From NCBI RefSeq assembly GCF_011047135.1, contig NZ_CP049255.1, positions 1,736,001 through 1,800,000 on the forward strand: a DNA stretch of 64,000 nt. Direction: 5' to 3'. A model generated the notes under the pieces. The model was not told the DNA's origin, did not search any database, and worked only from the letters and a program-made list of their open reading frames with translations. This document shows, piece by piece, positions 43,165 to 51,653 of this stretch (its first letter is position 1; each line of letters opens with the position of its first letter). Both the position numbers and the translations under genes were made by a program. This stretch comes from Microbacterium endophyticum (GTDB taxonomy: Bacteria; Actinomycetota; Actinomycetes; Actinomycetales; Microbacteriaceae).

Positions 43165-44262
43165 ATGACTCACCGCCTCACCGCGCGTCGCTGGCTCGGC
43201 TTCGGCGCCGCAGCCGCCGCAGCAGCACTCGTGCTTACCGGCTGCGCGCAGCAGAACACATCGGCGGATGCCGCTTCGGCAACCACCGTTCCCGTCGCCG
43301 ATCTCCACGCTCCTTTCAACGGCGACCCGGTTGAGGTCGCTCTCGTGCAGCAGTCCGGTGCCGGCGACTACTTCACGGCGTGGACCGCTGGCGTCAAAGC
43401 GCAGGCCGCTGCCGTCAACATCGACTTGACCGTCACCGATGCGCGCAACGACAACGCCAAGCAGGCATCCGATCTCGAGCAGGCGATCGCGTCGAAGCCC
43501 GACGCGATCATCATCGACCACGGGCAGACCGACACTCTCGAGCCCCGCATCCGTGACGCAGTGGACGCCGGAATCCCGGTCATCGTCTATGACCTCGCGC
43601 TCGAAGACACCGACGGCGTCATCGTGACGTCGCAATCGGACGCCTCTATGGCTTCCGGCGTGCTCGACCAGCTCATTGCCGATGTGGGAGAGGGTGCCAA
43701 CGTCGGGCTCGTCAGCGCCGAGGGCTTCGCGCCACTCGATCGCCGTAAGGCCGTTTGGGACGAGTACGTCACCGACAACGACCTCAACGAGCAGTTCTTC
43801 GTCGGCGAGGTCACCGAATCGACAGCGACCGACAACATCCCGTTGGTCGATGCTGCTCTGAAGCAGTACCCCGACACGCAGGCGATCTTCGCTCCGTACG
43901 ACGAGATCACGAAGGGTGTCGTGCAGGCGGTCATCCAGAACAACCTGCAGGACTCCGTCAAGGTCTACGGCATCGATATCTCAAACGCCGACATCGAGGT
44001 CATGATCGCCGATGGCAGCCCCTGGGTTGCCACCAGCGCAACCGACCCCGCCGCAATCGGTGCCGCTGTCGTCCGCGCTCTCGCGCTGTCGCTCGCGGGC
44101 GAACTCGACGAGACCGAAGTGCAGTTCCCGGCCATCACGATCACGCAGGACTTCCTGCTCGAGAACGACATCACCAACGTGTCGCAGCTGCGCGATGCCG
44201 AACCGTCGCTGCTGCTCGACGATGTCGTCGTCGCCGATTGGCTGCCCGCAGTATCGTCGTGA
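43165..44262 (+). CDS. Sugar-type ABC transporter substrate-binding lipoprotein, proposed methylthioribose binder
   Basis: A 365-residue exported lipoprotein. A short basic start (MTHRLTARRW) and a hydrophobic stretch end in the lipobox LTGC with Cys27. The mature part is a Peripla_BP_4 (RbsB-like) fold: EVALVQQSGAGDYFTAWTAG, DARNDNAKQASDLEQAIA, PDAIIIDHGQTD, GIPVIVYDL, VKVYGIDISNADIEVM. Start ATG 43165 has GGAA upstream; ATG 43153 is less likely. The ribose-like binding fold, with an MTR kinase in the same operon, suggests methylthioribose as ligand; this is inference. Confidence 0.87.
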   Translation: MTHRLTARRWLGFGAAAAAAALVLTGCAQQNTSADAASATTVPVADLHAPFNGDPVEVALVQQSGAGDYFTAWTAGVKAQAAAVNIDLTVTDARNDNAKQASDLEQAIASKPDAIIIDHGQTDTLEPRIRDAVDAGIPVIVYDLALEDTDGVIVTSQSDASMASGVLDQLIADVGEGANVGLVSAEGFAPLDRRKAVWDEYVTDNDLNEQFFVGEVTESTATDNIPLVDAALKQYPDTQAIFAPYDEITKGVVQAVIQNNLQDSVKVYGIDISNADIEVMIADGSPWVATSATDPAAIGAAVVRALALSLAGELDETEVQFPAITITQDFLLENDITNVSQLRDAEPSLLLDDVVVADWLPAVSS

Positions 44263-45845
44263 GCATGCTTTCGAACGTCGCTGAGGCGAATGACCACCCG
44301 GTCGTTCGCCTCAGCGACGTTGGCGTGCGGTTCGGCTCGAACCGCGTGCTCGAAGACATCTCTCTTGACCTGCACCGCGGGTCAATCACAGCGCTACTCG
44401 GAACCAACGGTGCCGGTAAGTCGACTCTCATCGGAGCGCTGTCTGGTGCAAACCCGCACTACACCGGCGATATCGCCGTGGGCACGTCTGCGGAAGGCAC
44501 AGCGGCGGGAATCGCCGCAGAACGCATCTCAAGTCCCGCTCACGCCCGCCGCGCCGGAATCGAGACTGTGCATCAGCGGATCTCGGACGGCATCGTTTCG
44601 GGGCTTTCCGTGGCCGACAATCTCGTCCTCACCGACCTTTCAACCGGTGGGCACCGGCTCGCCCGTCGTCGCGAGACAGAGAAGGCGGCGCGTTCAGCGC
44701 TCGCTCGTTTGAGTCTCGACTGGTCGGACGAAGTGCTGCGAGCGGATGCCGCACGCCTCGGCACGTCGGATGCGCAACTGCTGATTCTCGCTCGGGCACT
44801 TCGCCAGTCGCCGAGCGTACTGATTCTCGACGAGCCGACCTCAGCTCTCACAGCCGCCGAAGCCGATCGTCTGTTCGACGTGCTCCGCACACTTCGCGAA
44901 GAGGGCCTCGCGATCCTGTTCGTCAGCCATCGCTTCGGTGAAATCGAACGACTTGCCGACCGAATCGTCGTGCTGCGTGACGGATCGCTCGCTCTCGACG
45001 CACCACGACCGTTTGACTGGCAGGCAGCGCTTGCCGCGATGCTCGGTGTGCCCGCGGAGCTTCAACAACACATCGAGAACCCTTTGCCTCAGGGCATCGC
45101 GGTGCTGCACATCGACGGTGCACAACTCGTTGCGGGAGCGTCTCCGATATCGCTGACAGTGCACGCGGGGCAGGTCACCGGCATCCTGGGTCTTCTTGGC
45201 GCTGGCAAGAGCGAGCTCGCCGAAACCATCGCGGGGGTTCGTCCGGCCAACGGTGCGTCGATGACTCTCGACGCCGAGCACTTCGCCCCGAAAACTCCCG
45301 GTCACGCGATTGCCAAGGGGGTCGTGCTCGTTCCCGAAGATCGCCAACGTGACGGCATTCAGCCAGGCTGGTCCATTGCGCGTACAGTGGGGCTTCCTGT
45401 GCTCGAGTCGGTCGCAAATCGACTGGGAGTTGTGCGCACGAGCCGCGAGCGCGAATTGGGAAGCGAAGTGATCGACGGATTCGGAGTTATCGCGACGTCG
45501 GTCGATACGTCGCTCGATGACCTCTCGGGCGGCAACCAACAGAAGGTCATCGTGGGGCGTTGGCTCCGCACATCGCCGCGGCTCGCTGTGCTCGACGAGC
45601 CCTTCCGTGGCGTCGACATCGGCGCTCGCCGCACGATCGGCGAGGCTGCCCGCCGCCAAGCCGAAACCGGCGCTGGCGTTGTCGTACTTTCGAGCGACGT
45701 CGACGAAATTCTCGACGTCGCCGACCGCATCATTGTTCTCGTAGCGGGGCGCATCGCCCTCGACACTCCCGCTGGAGTCCTCAGCCGCGCCGACATCGTC
45801 AACGCGCTGCTCGATGATTCTGGTCACAGCAAGGAGACCGCATGA
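44259..45845 (+). CDS. CUT2-type ABC transporter ATPase (fused double domain)
   Basis: A 528-residue RbsA-like protein. Domain 1: Walker A GTNGAGKST near residue 50 and Walker B VLILDEPTSAL. Its signature is degenerate (LGTSDAQLLILA instead of LSxGExQ). Domain 2: an atypical Walker A LLGAGKSE, VLVPEDRQRDGI, the full signature LSGGNQQKVIVG and Walker B LAVLDEPFRGVD. The GTG start overlaps the lipoprotein stop by 4 nt; ATG 44265 is the alternative. A 17-bp inverted repeat lies in codons 6-21. It energises the importer with the permease downstream. Confidence 0.9.
   Translation: MSMLSNVAEANDHPVVRLSDVGVRFGSNRVLEDISLDLHRGSITALLGTNGAGKSTLIGALSGANPHYTGDIAVGTSAEGTAAGIAAERISSPAHARRAGIETVHQRISDGIVSGLSVADNLVLTDLSTGGHRLARRRETEKAARSALARLSLDWSDEVLRADAARLGTSDAQLLILARALRQSPSVLILDEPTSALTAAEADRLFDVLRTLREEGLAILFVSHRFGEIERLADRIVVLRDGSLALDAPRPFDWQAALAAMLGVPAELQQHIENPLPQGIAVLHIDGAQLVAGASPISLTVHAGQVTGILGLLGAGKSELAETIAGVRPANGASMTLDAEHFAPKTPGHAIAKGVVLVPEDRQRDGIQPGWSIARTVGLPVLESVANRLGVVRTSRERELGSEVIDGFGVIATSVDTSLDDLSGGNQQKVIVGRWLRTSPRLAVLDEPFRGVDIGARRTIGEAARRQAETGAGVVVLSSDVDEILDVADRIIVLVAGRIALDTPAGVLSRADIVNALLDDSGHSKETA
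44274..44321 (+). promoter_or_regulatory. Intragenic hairpin at the start of the importer ATPase gene
   Basis: AACGTCGCTGAGGCGAA (44274-44290) and TTCGCCTCAGCGACGTT (44305-44321) are perfect 17-bp complements around a 14-nt loop. It lies 12 nt after the lipoprotein stop codon, in codons 6-21 of the ATPase. On the mRNA it could protect the lipoprotein message from 3' decay and slow ATPase translation, giving more binding protein than ATPase. Confidence 0.8.
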
Positions 45846-46888
45846 CCACTCTGACGGTCGTATCTTCCCGCCCCGTGGGCGAGCGCGTGCTCGACGGCGT
45901 AGCCAAGTGGGGCTTCGTCGCCGTAACGGTGGCGTTGATCGCCTTCTTCATGATCACCGAGCCGAACTTTCGCACCGTCGACAACGTCTTCGGAATGCTG
46001 AAGTACATCGCGCCCGTGGGAATCGCGGGCCTCGGCGTCACGCTCGCCATGACTGTCGGTGGACTTGACCTCTCGGTGGGCGCGAACGCGGGGTTCGCGG
46101 TGTCGATTGCGGCATGGACCCTCGTCATTGCGGGTCAAGTCGGCGGTGTCGCCGTGGGAGTGGTTCTTCTCTCGGGCGCTCTCATCGGTGCGCTCAACGC
46201 GGCGCTCATCGTGTTCGCTCGCATCCCCGACCTCCTCGCCACCCTCGCCGTGATGTTCACGGTCGTAGGGCTGAAGCTCATCATCGTCGACGGCAAATCG
46301 ATCTCGTCGCAGATGACGCTGGCCGACGGCACCACAGCGCCCGGCCGATTCACGGCGGACTTTTTGTGGTTCGACAGAGGCACGATCGGCCCCGTCTCGG
46401 TGCCGGTCATCCTCTTCCTCGCGCTCACGGCGCTCGTCTGGTTCATCCTCGATCGCACACGGTGGGGCCGGGCACTTTCGGCTGTCGGGTCAAACCCGCA
46501 CGCCGCGCGTCTCGCCGGCATCAAGGTGCGCGCGTATCGGGCTGCCGCCTACATCGGGTGTGGCATCCTCGCTTCGATTGCCGGACTACTCCTCGCTGCC
46601 CGCATCGGGCAGGGAGATGTTTCGGCCGGAAATTCGCTACTGCTCGACGCCGTGGCTGTTGCCCTCGTCGGGGTTTCGGTTCTCGGCATCGGTCGCCCAA
46701 ACGCGTGGGGTACGGCGCTCGGCGCCGTGCTGATTGCGGTCATGGTCACCGGTTTCTCGATGATGGGTCTGCCGTACTACATTCAGGATTTCGGTAAGGG
46801 AATCGTTCTGCTCGTCGCGCTGCTGTTCAGCTTCACGTTCCGACGCCGAGCGACAACGATCACCGCGGGGAGCACGACAGCAACATGA
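45842..46888 (+). CDS. CUT2-type ABC transporter permease
   Basis: A 348-residue RbsC/BPD_transp_2-family permease with about nine to ten helices. FFMITEPNFRTVDNVFGMLKYIAPVGIAGLGVTLAM and TVGGLDLSVGANAGFAVSIAAW are characteristic. The coupling region NPHAARLAGIKVRAYRAAAYIGCGILASIAGLLLAARIGQGD contacts the ATPase. Only one permease gene is present, so the channel is probably a homodimer. ATGA overlap with the ATPase gene and a 4-nt overlap with mtnK. It completes the MTR-type importer. Confidence 0.9.
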   Translation: MTTLTVVSSRPVGERVLDGVAKWGFVAVTVALIAFFMITEPNFRTVDNVFGMLKYIAPVGIAGLGVTLAMTVGGLDLSVGANAGFAVSIAAWTLVIAGQVGGVAVGVVLLSGALIGALNAALIVFARIPDLLATLAVMFTVVGLKLIIVDGKSISSQMTLADGTTAPGRFTADFLWFDRGTIGPVSVPVILFLALTALVWFILDRTRWGRALSAVGSNPHAARLAGIKVRAYRAAAYIGCGILASIAGLLLAARIGQGDVSAGNSLLLDAVAVALVGVSVLGIGRPNAWGTALGAVLIAVMVTGFSMMGLPYYIQDFGKGIVLLVALLFSFTFRRRATTITAGSTTAT

Positions 46889-48078
46889 GCACTGAGCAAC
46901 TCACGGTAGACACCGTTCCGGAATATTTGCGGCAGCACCGGGAGCTGACTGGTCCGGTCGATCCCGAATCGATCGCGTCGGTGACCGAGGTCGGCGACGG
47001 AAACCTCAACCTCGTGTTCATCGTGCGTGACGCGTCTGGCGCTGGCGTCGTCGTGAAGCAATCGTTGCCACACGTGCGCGTTGATCCGTCGTGGCCCCTC
47101 ACCCGAGCCCGTACCAAGCGGGAAGCTGTTGTGCTTGCGGCCCACGAAGCCGTCGACCCCTCGCATGTGCCGGCGCTTTACGGGTTCGACGAGGCATCCG
47201 TTGCTCTTTCGATTGAAGATCTCAGCGACCACGCCGTGTGGCGATCGGAACTCAACGCTGGCCGCATGCACCCGTACGCGGCAGCGCAGCTTGGCACCTA
47301 CGTCGGCGCCGTGAGCTTTGCCACGAGCGTGTTCGGCACTGGCGGCCCGGAGCGTCGTCGATTGGTTGCGGAAGCGGCGAACCCCGAGCTCAGCGAAATC
47401 ACCGAAGATCTCGTTTTCACCGAGCCCTACGTTGATCATGAGCACAACGGGTGGCTTGCAGCCAATGACATCGATGTGCAAGAACTCCGTGCCGACCGTG
47501 CTTTCGTGCGAGAAATCGGCCTCGCAAAGCTCCGCTTTCAAGAGAGCACACAGAGCCTGCTGCACGGCGACCTTCACACCGGCTCGGTCTTCGTACGCGC
47601 CGAAGACGAGTCGGTGCGCGCGTTCGATTCCGAGTTCGGAACGTATGGCCCGACCGGCTTCGACCTTGGCGCGGTGTGGGCAAACCTGATTCTTGCTGCG
47701 GCACGGGCCAAAGTCCTTGGTCGCTCGGGAGATGCGGCCACACTCCTCGAACTTCCGGTCGAACTCGTCGCGGCATTCGAAGCCGAGTTCGTGCGGCGGT
47801 GGCCTGAGCGCGTTGACCCCCGCGTATACGGCGACGACGTGCGTGAGTATGTGCTTGAGAGCATCCGCTCGGATGCCGCGATCTACGCCGCCGCCAAAAC
47901 CGTCCGCCGTCTCGTCGGCTTTTCAAAGGTCGCCGACATCGAGACGCTCCCCGAGCCCGAGCGCGCTGAGGCGGTACGCCTAGCCCTTCGCTCCGCTCGC
48001 GCCATCGGAGTCGCTCGCCTCACCGACGCGTCAACGCGGGCCCTCAGCGACCTGACCAAAAGTGTGATCATCGGCTGA
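46885..48078 (+). CDS. mtnK: S-methyl-5-thioribose kinase
   Basis: A 397-residue choline/aminoglycoside-kinase-fold enzyme that phosphorylates methylthioribose with ATP. N-lobe: DGNLNLVFIVRDASGAGVVVKQSLPHVRV. Catalytic loop: LLHGDLHTGSVFV. Metal-binding segment: AFDSEFGTYGPTGFDLGAVWANLI; the DSEF form replaces the usual D-x-E/D and is typical of MtnK. It starts by a 4-nt overlap with the importer permease, so uptake and phosphorylation are coupled. The product goes to MtnA. The gene converges with an MFS gene, with 17 nt between the stops. Confidence 0.93.
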   Translation: MSTEQLTVDTVPEYLRQHRELTGPVDPESIASVTEVGDGNLNLVFIVRDASGAGVVVKQSLPHVRVDPSWPLTRARTKREAVVLAAHEAVDPSHVPALYGFDEASVALSIEDLSDHAVWRSELNAGRMHPYAAAQLGTYVGAVSFATSVFGTGGPERRRLVAEAANPELSEITEDLVFTEPYVDHEHNGWLAANDIDVQELRADRAFVREIGLAKLRFQESTQSLLHGDLHTGSVFVRAEDESVRAFDSEFGTYGPTGFDLGAVWANLILAAARAKVLGRSGDAATLLELPVELVAAFEAEFVRRWPERVDPRVYGDDVREYVLESIRSDAAIYAAAKTVRRLVGFSKVADIETLPEPERAEAVRLALRSARAIGVARLTDASTRALSDLTKSVIIG

Positions 48079-48095
48079 GAGCCCGCGTGTCGCGG

Positions 48096-50183
48096 TTAGC
48101 GGCGTTCGGCTTGCGGTTCGCGCTCCGACTCGATGTTCGGAGCAACCATCGCGCCCGCTTCGGCTGCGGCGAGCTCGGCTTCGGCAGCCAGCGCCGCTTC
48201 GTCGTCTGCGGCCTCTTGGATTGCCGACTTGGCTCGCAGCGGCGGTGCCCGGAAGAACAGGGCCAGTACGAGAGCGAGCAGCACGACGCCCAACGCGAGC
48301 CAGTAGATCGTGACGGTGGACGCGTTGAATCCGACGAGGAACGGCTTCGCCAGTCGTGCGTCAGCACCGTTCAAGAACGACGTGTCGTCGAGGGTGCTGC
48401 CACCGATAGAAGACTCTTCACCCGAGCCCGAGAACTGCTCTTCGACCGTGGGAACAACCGAATCCACAAAGGCGCTGCGGTCGTCGGCGTTCGAGAAGTC
48501 GAGTGTCACAGTTCCGTCAGCGGCTACCTGCGCCACCGGAATCTGGGCTTCGATCTCGGTTGCGGCGGCAGTCGTTGCTGCTGCCACAGCAGCAGTCGTC
48601 GCGGCGGCCTGGCCGACGGCCGGGATTGTTCCCGCAGCGACCTGATCAGCGACAGCCTGGGTTGCGGCATCCTGCGCTTTTGTAATGCTCGACTCGATCT
48701 GCTTCGTCGTGGCATCAGTGATACTCGTCGTGATCGGGGTGTAGATCTGCGACATGATCGCGGCATTCGCCGGTGCCGACGCCACTGCGGGATCAAGCGC
48801 TGCGTCGAGAGCCGAGGTGAGCGTCGCTTCATCTGAGAGCGAGGTCTGCACGTTGCCCGGCAGCACCGTGAAAAGAAGCGAGAGCAGAATTGCCGTACCG
48901 AGCGTGCCACCGATCTGGCGGAAGAACGTCGATGCGCTGGTGGCAACTCCCATGTCGCGGGCGTTGACCGAGTTCTGGCTCGCGATCGTCAGCGTTTGCA
49001 TGAGCTGGCCGAGACCGAGACCGATGAGCAGCATGGCGCCGGCGATGAACCAGTACGAGCCGTCGTAGGTCATTCTCGTCAGCATCAGATAGCCACCCGC
49101 CATGAAGGCTGTGCCCACGAGCGGGAAGATTCGGTAGCGCCCGGTGCGAGAGATGATCTGGCCACTCACGATCGATGCGATCATGAGCCCGAGAATCATC
49201 GGCAGCAGCTGGATGCCGCTTTCTGTCGGCGTCGCGCCCGTCACGAGCTGAAGGTAGAGCGGCAGCGTGAGCATTGCGCCGAACATTCCGAAACCGACGA
49301 AGACACCGATGATGGTGGCCATCGAGAAGGTGGCGGAACGGAAGAGCTTCAGCGGGATGAGGGCATCATCTTTCATGAGCGTTTCCGTCACGACGAACGC
49401 GATCAAACCGAGAACGCCGATGACGTAGCAGGCGATGGCGAGGGGCGAACCCCACCCCCATTCGCGTCCCTGCTCGGCAACAAGCAAGAGGGGGACGAGG
49501 GCGACGATGACGGTTGCGGCGCCCCACCAGTCGATACGCACGCTGCGCTTTGCGCCGCGCGGAATGTGCAAGAAGCGCCAAACGATCGCGAGAGCTGCGA
49601 GCCCGATCGGCACATTGATGAGGAAGACCCAGCGCCACCCGGCGATCCACAGAATCTGGTCAGCACCAGCGAACAGTCCGCCGACGAGCGGGCCGATAAC
49701 ACTGGAAATACCGAAGACGGCGAGGAAGTAGCCCTGGTATTTCGCGCGCTCGCGGGGGGCGAGAATGTCGCCCATGATCGCGAGCGGCATCGACATCAAG
49801 CCACCAGCGCCGAGGCCCTGGATCGCGCGGAAGCCCGCGAGCTCGATCATCGAGGTCGAAAAGCTCGCCAGGATCGAGCCGATGATGAAGACGACAATGG
49901 CAAAAAGGAAGAGCGGTCGACGCCCGAAGATGTCGGAGAGCTTGCCGTAGAGCAACGTCGAGATCGTCGAGACGATCAAGTATGCGGTCGTCACCCATGC
50001 CTGCTGGCTCAGACCGTTGAGATCGTCACCGATCGTGCGGATAGCTGTGCTGACGATCGTCTGATCGAGAGCGGAAAGAAACATGCCAGCCATGAGGCCG
50101 AAGATCACGAGCAGGATCATTCGGTGAGTCATGACGGCCTGTGCCGCGGGCGCGGGCACAGTACTGGAGGTGGTGGTTGACAT
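48096..50183 (-). CDS. MFS transporter, DHA2 (EmrB/QacA-like) family, 14 helices with large external loop
   Basis: A 695-residue proton-driven efflux protein. It starts MSTTTSSTVPAPAAQ, then LLVIFGLMAGMFLSALDQTIVSTAIRTIGDDL (family signature in helix 1), LLYGKLSDIFGRRPLFLFA (motif A) and 14 helices in total. Between helix 13 (ILLSLLFTVLPGN) and helix 14 (IYWLALGVVLLALVLALFFRAP) is an alanine/threonine-rich loop of about 170 residues, predicted outside. An acidic tail ends the protein. CGAGG precedes the ATG. Its place inside the methionine-salvage block may be functional or chance; no substrate can be given. Confidence 0.88.
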   Translation of the reverse strand: MSTTTSSTVPAPAAQAVMTHRMILLVIFGLMAGMFLSALDQTIVSTAIRTIGDDLNGLSQQAWVTTAYLIVSTISTLLYGKLSDIFGRRPLFLFAIVVFIIGSILASFSTSMIELAGFRAIQGLGAGGLMSMPLAIMGDILAPRERAKYQGYFLAVFGISSVIGPLVGGLFAGADQILWIAGWRWVFLINVPIGLAALAIVWRFLHIPRGAKRSVRIDWWGAATVIVALVPLLLVAEQGREWGWGSPLAIACYVIGVLGLIAFVVTETLMKDDALIPLKLFRSATFSMATIIGVFVGFGMFGAMLTLPLYLQLVTGATPTESGIQLLPMILGLMIASIVSGQIISRTGRYRIFPLVGTAFMAGGYLMLTRMTYDGSYWFIAGAMLLIGLGLGQLMQTLTIASQNSVNARDMGVATSASTFFRQIGGTLGTAILLSLLFTVLPGNVQTSLSDEATLTSALDAALDPAVASAPANAAIMSQIYTPITTSITDATTKQIESSITKAQDAATQAVADQVAAGTIPAVGQAAATTAAVAAATTAAATEIEAQIPVAQVAADGTVTLDFSNADDRSAFVDSVVPTVEEQFSGSGEESSIGGSTLDDTSFLNGADARLAKPFLVGFNASTVTIYWLALGVVLLALVLALFFRAPPLRAKSAIQEAADDEAALAAEAELAAAEAGAMVAPNIESEREPQAERR

Positions 50184-50301
50184 CGGTCCTCGAAAGGTTC
50201 AGGGGCAGGACCATGACGAGTGAAAGCGCCGTCGCAGCCGATCTCGTTGTCCTAAGTCAACTATCTTAGAGGTAAATCAAAAACGTGGGGGAGCGCTCTG
50301 G

Positions 50302-50934
50302 TTAACGAGTTGCGACGGCGAACCGCACGAGCCACTCCGCGATTTCAAGGTGGCGGCGAGCTTCGGCGGCATCTGCGCCCCACGCGTACATGCCGTGGTT
50401 CGCGACGATAAGGGCAGGAACCTCGGGAACCGCATCTGTCGCGGGGACGTAGACCCTGTCGAAGCGATCGGCTTCGACAGCCATGTCCTGGTCGTTTTCG
50501 ATCACCGGAATCCACACGGTTTCGTTGTGCGCACTGTGGCCGATGCCCTTCAGCATCTCCATATCGCGCAGCTCGACTCCACCGGGCCACCGGTGGCCCG
50601 CAATCACGGCATCGAACGCGTGTACGTGGAACACGGCACCGGCTCCCGTGCGTGCGGCAATGTGAGCGTGAAGCCCCGCCTCGGCTGATGGTGCGCGCGG
50701 ATCGTCGTCATCGATCCCGACGCCCTCGCCGTCGATCAGCACGATGTCGGCGTCGGTGAGTTCGGACTTATCGAGGCCCGAAGCCGTCACTGCGAGAACG
50801 AGAGGTTCGCGCTCGAGTACGAGCGAGAGGTTGCCTGAGGTGCCGCGCATCCACCCGTAACTCGAGAATCGGGCAGCTTCGGCGGCGAGCGTCGCACCGG
50901 CTTCGCGGATCCGCACCGTTTCGAGAGCGCTCAT
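50302..50934 (-). CDS. mtnB: Methylthioribulose-1-phosphate dehydratase
   Basis: A 210-residue class II aldolase-fold enzyme. Zinc and catalytic residues are visible: Glu85 in APSAEAGLHAH, His103 and His105 in VFHVHAFDAV, and the third His in VANHGMYAWG. RGTSGNLSLVL is the phosphate-binding segment and DMEMLKGIGHSAHNETVWIPVIEND is typical of MtnB. It dehydrates methylthioribulose-1-P to a diketo phosphate for MtnC. ATGA overlap with mtnC. The 118 bp between this operon end and the MFS gene have no clear hairpin. Confidence 0.93.
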   Translation of the reverse strand: MSALETVRIREAGATLAAEAARFSSYGWMRGTSGNLSLVLEREPLVLAVTASGLDKSELTDADIVLIDGEGVGIDDDDPRAPSAEAGLHAHIAARTGAGAVFHVHAFDAVIAGHRWPGGVELRDMEMLKGIGHSAHNETVWIPVIENDQDMAVEADRFDRVYVPATDAVPEVPALIVANHGMYAWGADAAEARRHLEIAEWLVRFAVATR

Positions 50935-51647
50935 GCTGTGAGCTCGATCTCATCGAACGACGAAACCGCGGGCGCTGCAAAATCGGCCCCTGACCATGGT
51001 TCGCCAGCGCGATCGAGCGCGACGACCTGCCACCCGGCGGCGAGTGCGGCGGTCACCTCTTCTGGGTGGTCGGTCAAAAAGAGCAGGCGCTCGGGGTGAG
51101 TCTGGAGCGCCGTCGCGATCTTCTCGTACGACGCGGGACTCTTCTTCGGTCCGGCGTTGACAGTGTCGAACCAGTCCTCGATGAGAGGGGAAAGATCTCC
51201 CTGGGGTGCATGGCGAAACCATGGCTGCTGCGACGCGATTGAACCCGACGAGTACACAGCGATGCGCGTGCCCGTCGCGTGCCATGAGTGCAGCTGAGGC
51301 GGTACGTCATCGAAGAAGTGAGATGTGATGGCGCCCGCGGCAAATCCTTCGGCCCAGATGATTCCTTGCAGTGTCTTCAGCGGCGTGGATTTCACATCGG
51401 ATGCCATGAGCTCCCGCAGGGCGTCGGCTATTGCGGCATCCAACGCATCTTCTTCGAGCTCGGTTTCGGCGATCGCCTGGGCGCGTGCCGCTTTCACTGT
51501 GTCGTTCGTTTCAGCGCGCGACAGCACCTCTTCGAGGCGGGGGCGTGCGTAATCGTAGAGATCGCCGAGTATGAAACCGGCGGCACTCGTTGTTCCTTCG
51601 AGATCGACGACGACGACGTCGGCTGAGACGGTGACGGGAGAGGTCAT
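50931..51647 (-). CDS. mtnC: Acireductone synthase (enolase-phosphatase E1)
   Basis: A 238-residue HAD enzyme that both enolises and dephosphorylates the diketone intermediate to acireductone, the substrate of MtnD. VVVVDLEGTTSAAGFILGDLYDYAR carries the nucleophile Asp15 and the E1-type Glu17. YSSGSIASQQPWF and TVNAGPKKSPASYEKIA give the downstream HAD motifs, with LFLTDHPEEVTAALAAG as motif IV. AGGA precedes the ATG; 6 nt follow the mtnA stop. The order mtnA-mtnC-mtnB forms one operon. Confidence 0.93.
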   Translation of the reverse strand: MTSPVTVSADVVVVDLEGTTSAAGFILGDLYDYARPRLEEVLSRAETNDTVKAARAQAIAETELEEDALDAAIADALRELMASDVKSTPLKTLQGIIWAEGFAAGAITSHFFDDVPPQLHSWHATGTRIAVYSSGSIASQQPWFRHAPQGDLSPLIEDWFDTVNAGPKKSPASYEKIATALQTHPERLLFLTDHPEEVTAALAAGWQVVALDRAGEPWSGADFAAPAVSSFDEIELTA

Positions 51648-51653
51648 GGGGTC

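Noticed and set aside
48996-50180. Plus-strand frame of 394 codons opposite the MFS gene
   Set aside because: A highly charged, low-complexity translation; typical antisense frame of a hydrophobic protein.
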